A stretch of DNA of 64,000 nt from Coriaria nepalensis (Eukaryota > Streptophyta > Magnoliopsida > Cucurbitales > Coriariaceae). Numbering within the stretch: position 1 is the first letter of the stretch; each line of letters opens with the position of its first letter. A model generated the notes under the pieces. The model searched no databases and had not been told where the DNA came from. It was given only the letters and a program-made list of their open reading frames with translations. The stretch lies in NCBI GenBank assembly GCA_027186245.1, contig CP114491.1, positions 7,065,501-7,129,500 on the forward strand, written 5' to 3'. Shown here piece by piece: positions 36,325 to 48,859 of the stretch. Position numbers and translations under genes: made by a program.

Positions 36325-38803
36325 TTACAAAGCTTCTTCAGGCTTTAGAAAGTTGTGATACTCAAGCTGAGTCATCTCACCTCCATTTGCAGCTTCAAAC
36401 TGGCATCGATAGAAGCTGCATACAGTTTTCAATGCACATATCAACAACGACCAATATGAAGAAGAAGAAGGAAAAAAAAAAAAAAGCTGACTACTGCCAA
36501 CAACTCTAGGGTGACCAACTGACAAGAAAAAAAATTTAAGGTGTATCTGGTCCTGCATTCTGACTTCTATTTTCGAAACACTCAAAAGGTTTAGGTCAAG
36601 AAATAGAACTAAAGAATCCCAGCATTATCTGTTCAAACTTAAAATCTGACAAAATTATAAACAGAGTGATAGTTGTATGCTTAAGGCAGAGACACCGAGT
36701 AAGAAATAAATGAATAGGCATTGAAGCAATATCATGGTACCATGATAGTTAATCCCGTAAGGCACTTAAGCCAACAGAACATGCTTTAATAGTAATATGG
36801 AATATTAGGGAAAATTAATTCATCCATAGACAATAAGATCAAGTGATTTGTTATATTCTAACCTTCCATCCATGCCGAGTATTACCACCGTATTCTTTTG
36901 ATGACCAAAAGCAACATTATATTGAGAGCCCTCGAGCAAGCGAAACTGAGCCACTGACCACTCCGAGCTGAAATACTTCGGTAACACACCTTTAAATTGC
37001 ATTATCTCAAAGAAATCAAGCAAACGCCATCTTCCAAGAAGAATAAATTTACCAGATATAAATACATGACACAACCAATATTCATAAGTAAACTAAGGAC
37101 ATAAGCACGAGCATACAATTCTGAACCGGACAAAACATGCACTTTTACCTTTGATAAATGTAAAGGATGAATTTGATGCCTTAAGATTAGAATCAGAGGT
37201 AGTTTGTGGCTGCTTATCATCATCCTGGAATCCAGGATTGACCTTAAGGCTGAAAACATGTACAGTGCCCTTGTCACTTGAAACTGCTAGCCACTGGGCA
37301 GTCGAAGAAAATGCCAAACTGTAGATCTCTGCTCTATCTGCTCCCCTCCTCACCTATAGTTTAGTATCCAGTTAAATTAAACAGAGAAGTTGTTGACCCT
37401 TGATCCAACTCAATATTGGAATTTCGGAACACAATAACTGAAAAATTGTAGGCATGAAGACGAGAGAAGAGAAAAGGAAAGTAAGTACAAAAAAGCTCTA
37501 CATAAAAACAAAAAAGGGAATTGAGGTCCAATACACAGGAAGCAGACAAATAGAGCCAGATACACATATGTATACATGGAAAAACAAACAAGCAAAGTCA
37601 TTATTGATATTGCAACAAAAAGTTCTTTGTTAAGATCATACAAAGCAAAGCACTATTTCTACAGTCAGGAATAACAGAGTGCGAACCAAATCATTAAGTT
37701 GGCTCCTAGTTGGAAAAAAGGCAGTGACAGCGAATAAGAACAAGAGGGTAAATTCTAAGTGTTCGTTTTCATTGAATGATTGAAATGGGTTATCGAATCA
37801 GTACAGTGTTTCAAGTTATAACAAAGAAGATTGATATTCTGAACTAACCACATTTAATGAAGGCAAAAAGATAACCCTTTCAATCCAATTACTAGTTGTC
37901 TATTTGTAACTTTGATCACATTATCAAGTGCTCAAATTACTATTACTCAAATTTTAAGAAGAACCAGAAATTCAAACATACCTCTTGAAGAAGGGTCCCA
38001 TCAAGCGTATTGAAAACCCTGACCAGAGTCCCCTTTGTACTTGCCGTAGCAAGAATCTGCCCATTCTGCGTTAGAGCAAAGCACGCAATTCTCGAATCAT
38101 GCGCCATAATGAACTTCGTCTTCTTCAACGCATAGTGCTCAACCCTAACCTGTCCTTTCTGCAATCCAGGACAGACCAGCACCAATGAACCAGTCAATTG
38201 CGAAACCACACACAAACCCTTGGGATTCGCGATCGTTTCGATCTGATGGAGAAGTTTCAAGTCTGCGAAATTGTAAACGAACACCTTCTGCTCTAAAACG
38301 ACGACTATTCGATCTCGCCGGAGCCGTACGCCTCGAACGAGTGACCGAAAAGAGAGCTCACCGATGCACCTGCTCTGATGATCGTCCCAGATCATAACCT
38401 TGTTTGGAGGATACTGAGGATCCGGTCCACCGCCAACAAGAGCTAAGATATTGCACCGGAAAAGCATCTCGACGACAGCGATCCCGCCTCCGCGATCGAA
38501 GTCCCGCCGGAATATCTCGCGGAATGGATCGCAGTTGTATATTCGAAACCCACGGTCCGTTCCAATGGCGAAACAGCCATGGTCCTGGTTGAAGGAGAGG
38601 TGGAGGAGGGAAAGCGGAGCGGCCATAGATTCGGAATGGTTACTATCGAGATTCGATGGATTTGCGTCTAAGTCGTGTGGAGGCTCGCTTTGAGAGGGAG
38701 TTTGAGGCATGAACGAGTCGGAGTCAGAACTGAGGGGTTCAGAATTAGGGTTAGGGTTCGAATTAGTCCGGGAAGGTGAAGACGAGGAGGGAAGGGCAGC
38801 CAT
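36325..38803 (-). CDS. ATG18A: Autophagy-related protein 18a (PROPPIN WD40)
   Basis: Four exons (38803-37982, 37353-37149, 36989-36863, 36415-36325; GT-AG) give 414 residues. The protein is a seven-bladed beta-propeller that binds PI3P/PI(3,5)P2 at the phagophore membrane and, with ATG2, supports autophagosome expansion. A Ser/Pro/Asn-rich N-terminus (1-60) precedes the propeller, which begins [20 protein letters not shown]. The lipid-binding motif appears as VRRGADRA at 275-282, split exactly by intron 1 (Glu-274/Val-275). The end of the propeller (MDGSFYRCQF, then [15 protein letters not shown]) is in exon 4. Length and every block match Arabidopsis ATG18a. The gene is convergent with the PPR gene and lies 389 bp from the second tRNA-Asp. 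Confidence 0.95.
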
Positions 38804-39191
38804 TGGAGGAGGTCGGAGGCCAGATGCTAAGTTTCAAAAGAACCAGGAGAACTCTGAGTTAGAAGGAGGACAGGATTAGATGGGCGGAATTACTGTTTGT
38901 CCTGCTGTGTCTGGTAATCGGAGGCAGAAGTTTCCGGGGTACTCTCGTCATTTCGCTATAGTCTAGGGACTGTGACCTGAGGGCATGGAATGGGGGGGGG
39001 GTGTCTGGTTTGACAGGTTTATTCATTGAGTAGGCGCCACGTAACTATAAAAGCGGTGGGTTTACTTGGGCCGTATACTTCTTAACTTGCTAGGAACTCG
39101 GAAGTTGGAAGAAAGAGTCCAGGCCCACTTATAATTCATACGGTCCAGCCCAATAGAAATGTGGGGGCAGACACAAAATAAAATGGTTGAT
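38804..39191 (-). promoter_or_regulatory. ATG18a upstream region with GGCCCA-type motifs
   Basis: TTGGGCCG (39067), AGGCCCAC (39121) and CAGCCCAA (39147) are site II-like elements often bound by TCP factors in housekeeping promoters. A G-only run of 11 lies at 38991-39001. Their use here is inferred. Confidence 0.4.
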
Positions 39192-39263
39192 CGCCGCTGC
39201 CGGGGATCGAACCCGGGTCACCCGCGTGACAGGCGGGAATACTTACCACTATACTACAACGAC
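39192..39263 (-). tRNA. tRNA-Asp (GTC), second copy
   Basis: A 72-nt sequence nearly identical to the tRNA at 31599. The difference seen is in the acceptor 3' strand (CAGCGGC instead of CAACGGC), which turns a T-A pair into a T-G wobble. Anticodon GTC, D-loop, T-loop and discriminator G are intact. Confidence 0.96.
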
Positions 39264-40237
39264 TTCGTGTCTTAAAGTTGATGAATAACAATACTAAAAT
39301 ATTAAACTAAGACTCATTCCATTAGACTTTCAGCCAAATTAAGAGTCAAAAAGATCCAACTATCCGTGAGGACTGTGACAAGGGTAATTGATTAGAGATG
39401 AAAAGCATGCACCCAAAAAACGTGACAAACCCCGCAACCGCACGTGAACCAACTGGAAATTCAACTTTTCTTGCTAGATTCGTCCCCCCCTGCCCTTTCG
39501 CTTGACCCAAAATAGTATTCTTCCTGAATGGTGCGCGCATTCGGGTTTTGGATTGCATGCATCAAGACACACTGAATTCTAAGTTGCAATCGCTGATCCT
39601 ATCGATGGACCAAATATAATCGTTCTGCCCTTGACTTGTTTAATTAATGAAACCACTAACCACTATGACTATATATTATAAATACAAATAGGAATAGCCA
39701 AAATAGGTCATAAATAATAAAATATAGTAAATATACTACGACGCACATGAATAAAGAAACAACTTAGATGACGTTCTATACCTTTAAATTTTGAAACATT
39801 AATATATTAATATATTATATGTATTATTTTTATAATTTAATATATAAAATCGTATTATATATATATATATATTTTTAAATTTACTAAATAATATAATTTT
39901 ATTTATGGAGAAAAATAATATATAATTAATATTTATATAAAAAATTATTGATAAATAAATTATCGAAAACTGATAATAGATAATTATATGGGGATTGAGT
40001 AATTATATATATTACTTATTAACATTATATTATGGTACTAATAGTGGACCCACGCATGATTTTCCAGATGCCTTCTAACTCATGTCCCATAGTCCGGGGC
40101 CGCTACTTCACTTTTTTCGCATATAAATAACACCTCCTCTACATCCTACCATTCAGGAATCCAAAAACTCTTCATTAGTCGTTAATCCTCATTTTTCTCT
40201 CTACCCCCTGCTCACGCTCTGTTTGGTTTCCGAGAAA
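39264..40237. other. Promoter region and AT-rich spacer upstream of the K+ transporter
   Basis: No gene. The proximal part carries a TATA box (40122-40129). AT-rich tracts occupy 39690-40030. Confidence 0.45.
40122..40129 (+). promoter_or_regulatory. TATA box of the K+ transporter gene
   Basis: TATAAATA, 116 bp upstream of the start codon at 40238. Confidence 0.6.
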
Positions 40238-43200
40238 ATGCCTGGAAACATGACGGAAACCATCGCAGAAGAAAAAAAAGAGGAAGTTACTAAAAAAGAA
40301 CAACTTAACGGGAAGAAACTCTCATTTCATAAACTACGTCGTTACGACTCCTTAGACATCGAATCCCGCAGCTTCTCAAGCCGCCATGGCCATTCCTCCA
40401 AGGTCTAATCCAAAATCATTACTTATTGCCAATATATATACTTATACGATATAGGAAAGTATTAATAGTTGTTATATATATATATACATATATATTTGCT
40501 TATAGGGAGCCGAGTGGTCGGTGATACTGAATCTGGCGTTTCAAAGCATCGGAATAGTGTACGGAGACATCGGAACGTCGCCGCTTTATGTGTTTGGAAG
40601 TACGTTTCCGAACGGGATTAAGAATGAAGATGACATACTTGGCGTTCTCTCTTTGATCTTCTACACTATTACCTTAATCCCTCTCCTTAAGTACGTCTTC
40701 ATCGTTTTACGCGCCAACGATAATGGTGATGGTATGATCTTCTAATTACTCCCTCCCCCCTCTGTCTTAATTAACTAATTACTTGATTAATTAATCGGTT
40801 ATTAGCGATTATTGTGCTAAGACTTCATTATTCATGAATCATGGACGTTTTAAAATCTGTTCAATAAATAATTATTATATTATAAGTTACCACCATGATT
40901 TCACATTTCTATAGCATAAACGAGAAAGATTTGAGATGTTCTACAACTGAATTTAGTCCATCATAAAAAAATGTATCACGTTTATTCGACTTATCAAGCT
41001 GTATATTTTCACAGACTAAACTTAATCCCATGAGCAGGGATAAGGGACGATTAAGGTTTATAAATTTGTCTTTAAATTATTAAGATTTGTTTAAGTAAAT
41101 CCTTAAATATATATCTTAAACTTTATTATAATTAAAGATTTCATTTATAAATGAATTCTTAACCTGATCACACAGCTAGCTGTCATGTTTCTAAAGCTTA
41201 AATTAACATTTTCCTGATTATTATTTAAAGTAACGATTAATCAAATAGATTGTAAAGACTTCAAAAGTTCAAGCATTTCCTCGAACCGTGTTGAACTTTG
41301 TTGGAAGGAGAAAGTAGGAGTTAACTACACGACAAGAACGTTAATCATATTTAATTAAGGTTGTCTTAGTGAAAACTTTGTGACTAAATATTTTGGTAAA
41401 TAAAAAGTAAAAAATGACGGTCTGAGGAGAAACTTAACTAGGTCGGTGTTTATTGGTGTTTGTTATTATAATAGTCTTCACTTTTTTTTTGACGTGTCGT
41501 GCATGCATGGAAAATGCACATTACAAGTTATCAACTTTTCAACCATTTAAGTTATCAACTCTCGTGCATCATGTCGTCGTTTTGCTAATACATATCCTGA
41601 TATCCACGAATATATTATATAATACTTTTTTACACGAATCGCTATTTTTTACTTTCAATTTTAGTTAGTAGATTTAACAAAATTTCAAATATAATAAAGG
41701 TAATAATAATTAACATTTTTTTTTTTTATAGGTGGAACCTTTGCTCTATACTCATTGTTATGCCGGTACGCCAAGATCGGTTTGATTCCGAGCCAGCAAT
41801 TGGAAGACCGGAATGTATCAAATTATCAGCTCGAGTTGCCGACCAATGGTAGGGATAGGAGGGCATCAAAGCTTAAAACAAAGCTAGAGAGTAGTAGGTT
41901 CGCTAAGTTCTTCCTCTTGTTCGCCACAATGCTTGGCACTTCCATGGTCATTGGAGATGGTGTCCTTACTCCTTGCATTTCGGGTAAGTTGTTTCATTAA
42001 TTAGCTTCTAACTAGTAACACTCAACCCTTCGTGCACGTGCAACATGTCTTAAATTTGAAATACCTAAGATTGTCCACCATTTCTTTATAAATTATAATA
42101 TATACTAATCTCGGAAGGTTCCAGTAAATCAGGAAATGAAATTCCCTTAAAATATCTTCAAGGCTTCTTCTATAAGATATTTTTTTAGAGATCTTTTGTT
42201 TTTTTGTTTTTAAAGAAAATGATTAAATTTAAAAAAAAAATCCCAATAATTGATTCATCATTCTCAAAAAGTCAACTAATTTACTATTCTACTATTTTTA
42301 TTTTCTACAATGGTAGGCAAGAACTATTACTAGAGTTTGGTGCGACTAACCTGCATGATTCTTTGACTTCTATACTTTTTTTTTTTTTTCCACTTTATCT
42401 TTAATTTACTATTTTTGTAATACTTTCGGTCCATCATGATGGCAGTTTTGTCGGCTGTTGGAGGGATCAAGCAAGCCACGTCCGCAATCACACAAGGTAT
42501 ATTCCAACTTGTAATGTTGGCTTTTTTTTTTTTTTTTTTAAATAAATATATCCATTTTGACATTATTTAATGAAGATAAAGAAAAAATGGCATTCGGTAT
42601 TAATATTCATAGTCAAGTGTTTAGATTCTAGGATATTAATTATATTAGTAGATTTTTATGTGATATGCAAAACGTACGCTTTTATATAGAGATTAATAAT
42701 ATAGTTCTTAGTCAAACATACTTACTCGGAGATGAATTAGATCATCAGATAAGTTAGATCGCATGAGTTTCTGTATAGATCTTGCCTCTTGGCACTTGCT
42801 TCGAGATTTATTTCTATTACTTGCAAGCAACTATACTTGGTCTGTGCTTTGTCATTGATGCAGATAAGATTCAACAACATGTGTCGAAAACTTAGGATCA
42901 AGGATATTGTAATTATTATCCTGGTTAGATCGAGATTTGAGCTGTTAATGATTAATTAAATTAAATTAAATTAAATTAAATTAAATTAAATGGGTAGTTT
43001 TGATAGTTTTATTAAATTAAATTAATCAGGTTATAAGTTTTTTTTTTCTTTTAAGCTCGAAACTTTTTAGTGAACAGTGAGATGGAGCTACTAATGATCT
43101 TGGACCTACTTACTCAATTAGGATAGGGGAATTAACCTGATTAATACATAATTAGCGCAAAAGTTATGTTTAACAAAATAGTTTAATACATGTATCATTA

Positions 43201-45316
43201 TGCATATATTTATAGGGAAAAAAAATTTTTAACGAGGAGTTAATCCTTAACAAATTTTCTTACCACTGCAGATTTTGTTAATATTTTTTCTCCTTAATTT
43301 AAACTAAAAAATTTTTGTGGATCAACGTGCAGATATGATTGTATGGATATCAGCAGGTATATTGGTGTTTCTGTTCGTGATTCAGAGATATGGAACAGAC
43401 AAAGTTGGTTATAGTTTCGCTCCCATAATCTGTATATGGTTCACTTTCCTTGCTGGCATTGGCATCTACAATTTCATCAAGTACGATCCCGCTGTTATCA
43501 AAGCTCTTAATCCAAAATACATCGTGGATTATTTCAAGAGAAACAAAAAGGAAGCTTGGATTTCACTTGGCGGCATCGTACTAGCCATAACCGGAACCGA
43601 AGCTCTATTTGCCGATGTAGGGCACTTCTCGGTGCGCTCTATACAAATGAGCATGTGTTGTGTAACTTATCCAGCCCTCTTATGTGCATATACCGGACAA
43701 GCTTCCTTCCTCCGTAAGCACAGTCATATCGATGTCGCTGACACCTTCTTCGAGTCAATCCCGAGTACGTAACTACTAGTATGTACATAACATATTTAAT
43801 TAATGTGCATTATTAGACTTATCACTAATTGATTGTCCAAAATTTGTACATTTTTTTCTACTGCAGATGCTTTGTATTGGCCAGTGTTTGTGGTGACTGT
43901 ATTGGCAGCAATCATAGCAAGCCAAGCCATGATTTCAGGGACATTTTCCATAATCCAACAATCCGTTTCGCTCGGGTGTTTCCCTCGCGTAAAGATCGTC
44001 CACACTTCCACTGAATATGAGGGTCAAGTTTACATTCCTGAAGTCAATTACCTTCTCTTATTGGCCTGTTTAGGTGTTACTCTGGGTTTTAGAGAGACAG
44101 GAAAAATCGGCAACGCCTATGGTATGTACATATGCAACTCCCAATTTTTTCTCAAATGCCCTTCAATTCGTCTTCTTACTTCAAAAGTAGATACTCATAA
44201 TGGTTGAGATTGAGCCCCATCAGCACTTGATGTAAAAAAAGTGCCGACATAGCTTGATCGCAGTCGTTGGAAGTATCTACTCCAAGGTAGACTAGAAAGA
44301 ATGACTCTCTATCGATAGTTATTTTGATTGGGTCCAATCTTCTTTTATGTGCAGGGATAGCAGTTGTTTTCGTGATGACACTCACATCGTCATTCCTAGT
44401 ACTAATCATGATCATGATATGGAAAACACACATCCTTCTCATAATCTCGTACATACTCGTCATCGGTTCTGTGGAATTACTCTACCTTAGTGCGACCCTC
44501 TACAAATTCGATCAAGGAGGATATCTCCCTCTCGCATTTGCTGCCGTTCTAATGATCATAATGTACGTTTGGAATGACGTTTACAGACGAAAATACTACT
44601 ACGAACTCGACAATAAAATCTCACCCGAACAGCTCAAGGAGGTATATGCAAACCGAGACATTTCCAGAGTTCCTGGCCTCGCCATGTTTTACTCTGAGCT
44701 TGTTCAGGGAATCCCGCCTATCTTCAAGCATTACGCGGCTAATGTGCCCGCTTTGCATTCGGTTCTAGTCTTCGTATCTATAAAGTCATTGCCTATAAGT
44801 AAAGTTCCGGCCGAAGAGCGGTTTTTGTTTCGTAGAGTGAACCCTAAAGAGCTTTACGTGTTCCGTTGTGTAGTGAGATATGGATATACAGATATGAGGA
44901 ACGAGCGGGACCAAGAACAATCATTTGAGAGAATATTGGTTGAGAGATTGAAGGAATTTATTCGAGAAGAGTTTTGGTCATCAAAAGTGATGTTGCAAAC
45001 GATTAACGAAAAGGAGGAAGAGGCGGATGAGAAGGATGGAGTGAAAGAAGATTGTGATGATGCAGTGGAGGAGGTGGCGGTAGAGGAGGAGGGATTGGAG
45101 AGAGATATTTCTGTGGTGGATAAAGCATGGAGGGATGGGGTAGTACATTTTATCGGGGAGAATGAGATTGTGGCGGGAAAAGGAGCCGGAATAGGGAAGA
45201 GGGTTTTGATTGATTATGTGTATGGTTTCTTGAAGAGGAATTTGAGGCAGAGTGAGAAGGTTTTTGATATTCCTCACAAGAGAATGTTGAAAGTGGGTAT
45301 GACTTATGAGCTTTAG
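40238..45316 (+). CDS. HAK5: HAK/KUP/KT potassium transporter, HAK5-like
   Basis: Seven exons (40238-40402, 40506-40731, 41732-41983, 42446-42496, 43333-43764, 43867-44121, 44355-45316) give 780 residues, the usual family size. It should be a plasma-membrane K+/H+ symporter with about 12 membrane helices. The family signature is intact: [17 protein letters not shown] (residues 69-85, the pore-region GDIGTSP), [38 protein letters not shown], and [15 protein letters not shown] cytosolic N-terminus of about 55 residues and a long C-terminal domain frame the helices; the C-terminal domain contains a Glu/Asp-rich insert (about 45000-45100). Overall similarity is greatest to cluster I HAK5, the high-affinity root uptake carrier; the orthology is inferred. 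Introns 2 and 4 are long (about 1.0 and 0.8 kb) and rich in SSR; exon 4 is only 51 nt. Confidence 0.94.
42955..42990. repeat. (TTAAA)n pentanucleotide microsatellite
   Basis: About seven TTAAA/ATTAA units in the fourth intron of the K+ transporter gene; a shorter run follows at 43010-43025. Confidence 0.9.
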
Positions 45317-46102
45317 AGAATGTTTAAAGGCTAAGAATTTTTAATGTGTACGTATGTATATATATTAGACTATAGTTTAGTTATGGAAGCTGGATAGTAA
45401 GCAGTGTAATCGTTTGCAAGATAATTAAACCAGATCAGTTACGTACAGATCATGATTCATGTGTCCGTAGCAAGCAATTTGGTAATGTTGTATGCATAAC
45501 ATTGACCATATTTTTCTGGAAGGCTTCATGCCAAATTCATATATATATATATATAAACTGGTTCTGAAACTGCGCTTCCCAAATTAGGAAATAGGAAGTC
45601 TATTGTCACAATTGAGATTGGGCTACGGACAGAAGGTATATGACCCATAAGCAACTTAATGGGCTTAAAAGGGATCCCGGCTCCTTCAAAATCACATATG
45701 AGACGAGAAGATAGATCGTCGGAGTTCACTTAAGATGTAAGTGCATTTGAATAAGATCTATATTTGATTTTACATATAAATAAGCGTACATGAGATCACA
45801 TACAAAATATAATGAAAAACGATGAAATCTATACAAAATTTTGACCTAAATTTCAATTTTACCAAAAAAAAAAATAAATAAATAAATAGATCATAACATA
45901 GATGGGAAAAGTTTTCTAGAAGATCTTAGAAAGTAAATTTCGAACTAATTAGGATGCAAAATAATTCTTCTCTTTTATGAATCCTTTTATTAACTTATAT
46001 GAGTTCAAAAATAATATATTGTCTCTATCAACCAAAATATAAGATCTTCTTTATTTTCTTTCATTCTATCCAAACATCATTTTCGTTATTAAGCATGATG
46101 TT

Positions 46103-46147
<45 letters not shown>

Positions 46148-46409
46148 GTTTTGTTAATATGCCCATGATTGTCTTCTTTGTTGGTTTTATCTTGGTGATT
46201 CCTTTGCTTTTTCAATTAGCTAGCGACTATGAAGCAAATTACAAATTAACCGGGACAATCTAATTAAAATTGGTTTAGTCATATAATAATCAAGTTACTT
46301 GGAATATCCTGATTGTCTTCGCATTACTTGTTCACTTTTGCTTCATCAAATGTATCGATCGACCTAATTAGTTGATAATTACTATGTCATATCTTGTCCT
46401 TATCATTAC

Positions 46410-46452
<43 letters not shown>

Positions 46453-46577
46453 TAAATTAATTAACTTCATGAAGATGATCAAGAAGGTTAATTAATCATT
46501 TAAATTGTCTCTCAATATTTCCTCTTTTTCCACTATATTATACGACTTAACCTATGTGTAATTAACATGCTTATATT

Positions 46578-46628
<51 letters not shown>

Positions 46629-48859
46629 ATTAATGCATGCATGGGTATATATATATTTATTGATTGTTTCTCATGCATGCACAAATTAATTATCGAGTAA
46701 ACCTTAGACTTTTATTTATTTTATTTTATAAATAAAATAAAAAAGATTTCATTTATATTAGAGAAATACATGAATGAATATGTGAAACATTATATATCCA
46801 AAATTCTTTTAACAAATTAAAAAAGTGAAGTGAGTCAATCTAAACTTTACCCTTTAAATTTTCATTTTACTAGATTAAGTCCTTCAAATTTATAAAATTA
46901 AATTTAAATCTTTATAATTTTTATAAATTATATTGAATGTCTAATTTTTACATTTAGTTATATATAAAAAAAATTAACAGATTCGATCATATACCATACA
47001 CATAATTGTTTTATGCTCGAATTTAAATTTTGATATATTTTTTTATTCATTCACCGATTAATTTTGTTGACAAGATTCACGTAATTAAATAATTATATTT
47101 TTTTTCTCTCTTTTTTCATTAATTTTTTTTTCTTTCGCGATCCTCTACTCTCTTTCCGTCTTTTTCTCCTCATCTTCTTCTAATTGAAATCTCTATTATT
47201 ATTTTTCCTTTTACCCATCTTAATCAAGGGTTTGTAACTAATTTTTTTTTTAAATTGTTTTAAAATGGTTTATTTAATCAATTTTATAAAATGGAGTAAT
47301 TAACAGTCACATGCCACATTCGTGACCTGATTTGTAAATGTTTTTTAATGGAATGTGAAAGTTAAGGATCTAAAAATATTAATTATGAAAATAAGAGGAC
47401 TGCAGGTTTAATTTTATACATTTGAGGGACCTAAACGGGCTAAATCTGATAAAATTAAAATTTAGCACACTTTCAAAGAAGTTATCGAAGAAAACTTGAA
47501 TTTTTTTTATTTTATTTTTATTTTATTTTTATTTTTTTTTGGGGGCTAAAATTTAAGAAAGCTTGATTAACAGACAATCTTTCTTCTTCTTCTTCTTCTT
47601 CTTCGATTAATTATTAATAGTATAGTGTACATACATGTACACACTTTCAAAGATGTCGCTTTGTATATTTTACTTGAAAGAGGAGGTGCCGCACACATAT
47701 ATTATATGATCTTAAATAATTTGAGTATTTGATTAATATCTTTTGTAGACATGACCGACTTGTTTGATCAGCTTAGGTCGTTTGTATTATACACGACAAA
47801 AACAGATTCGGCATTGTTCTACTGTTAAGACAAACATCAAGCTTCAAGAAACACACAGATCTATATACTTGCTTGTTTATATATTTAGCAGACTATTTTA
47901 GTGAAAGTACTGATTGGTTTTGAGCAGTTCAAGTAGATTGATTCTATGGGTTCCACTTCTTCGTCTTCTTCGCTTTTCATCTGGGGTGTGTTTGTGGGGG
48001 CGGGTGGGGAAGGGTTTTTTCTTAGTGTAAGTATCCAAAGTGTTTCAAAAAAGGGCTTTGCATTTGGCAAATATTTATTTCTTTTATATGTTCGTATTTT
48101 TATTTTAAGGTTTTATTTATTTTTAATAATAATAATTACTTGAGAAACGCAAAAAAAAAATTATATAAAAAAAAAAAAAAAAACTACAAAAGGGGATTAA
48201 AAAGCCGAAATATCCAAATAAAAATTACTAAATCAAGCTTATCATTTTTTATTTTTATTTTTGCCAAAGAATCAAAGCTTATCATTGAAGATGTAAAGTT
48301 TAAGAGGAAGAGAACAATAAAACAAAAAGGATTGATCTAGTTTCAAGTGGCGAGCATGATTAGCTTAAAAAATCTATAATGCTTCTCCGCAACAGCGGCT
48401 CAGGGATAGGTTTACAGGTAAGAGATAATTTACATCCAATTTAAATATAAAAAATAATTTATACTAAAAAATTTTACAAAATATAATTTACACCCAAAAA
48501 TTTTGGAAAGTATAAATAAAACTCATGTCGTTTATAATTTACCTTAAATTAAATACTTATTTCTAGTTTTAACCCCAAAATCTTAATTATATACTTCTTA
48601 ATATATTCATTATTGTAAATCAATTTTTATTTTTTCATTCATTATTTACCACCACCTATGTAAGCTCCAAGAATGTTTGACATGTAGTTGATAGGAAAAT
48701 GAATTCTAAATAAATAATTATGGAGTTTTATATCGAATATTAAACTTCATGGTGAAAGCAAACATATATGTATATATAATGATACTAAATAAACACGTAA
48801 ATAAGGAAATAATCCAAATAATTAAATAATAAAAATCCAAAGTATCTAAAGTATGTTAT
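45317..48859. other. AT-rich intergenic spacer with SSRs and an inverted repeat
   Basis: No gene supported. It includes (AT)n at 46107-46139 and 46584-46622, (TTA)n at 46411-46450, (TTC)n at 47581-47604 and a large degenerate inverted repeat (46850-47480). Confidence 0.55.
46850..47480. repeat. Degenerate long inverted repeat
   Basis: TAAATTTTCATTTTACTAGA with AAGTCCTTCAAATTTATAAA on the left (46855-46905) corresponds, in reverse complement, to the right-hand end (47405-47470: TTTATACATTTGAGGGACCT and TCTGATAAAATTAAAATTTA). Arms diverge inward. This is compatible with a non-autonomous foldback or MITE-like element about 0.6 kb long. Confidence 0.55.

Noticed and set aside
38185..38693. Plus-strand frames across ATG18a exon 1
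   Set aside because: Antisense shadows of a GC-richer coding exon.
47885..48340. Short frames on both strands (61-66 codons)
   Set aside because: Ordinary chance frames in low-complexity DNA with no recognisable domain or conserved pattern.
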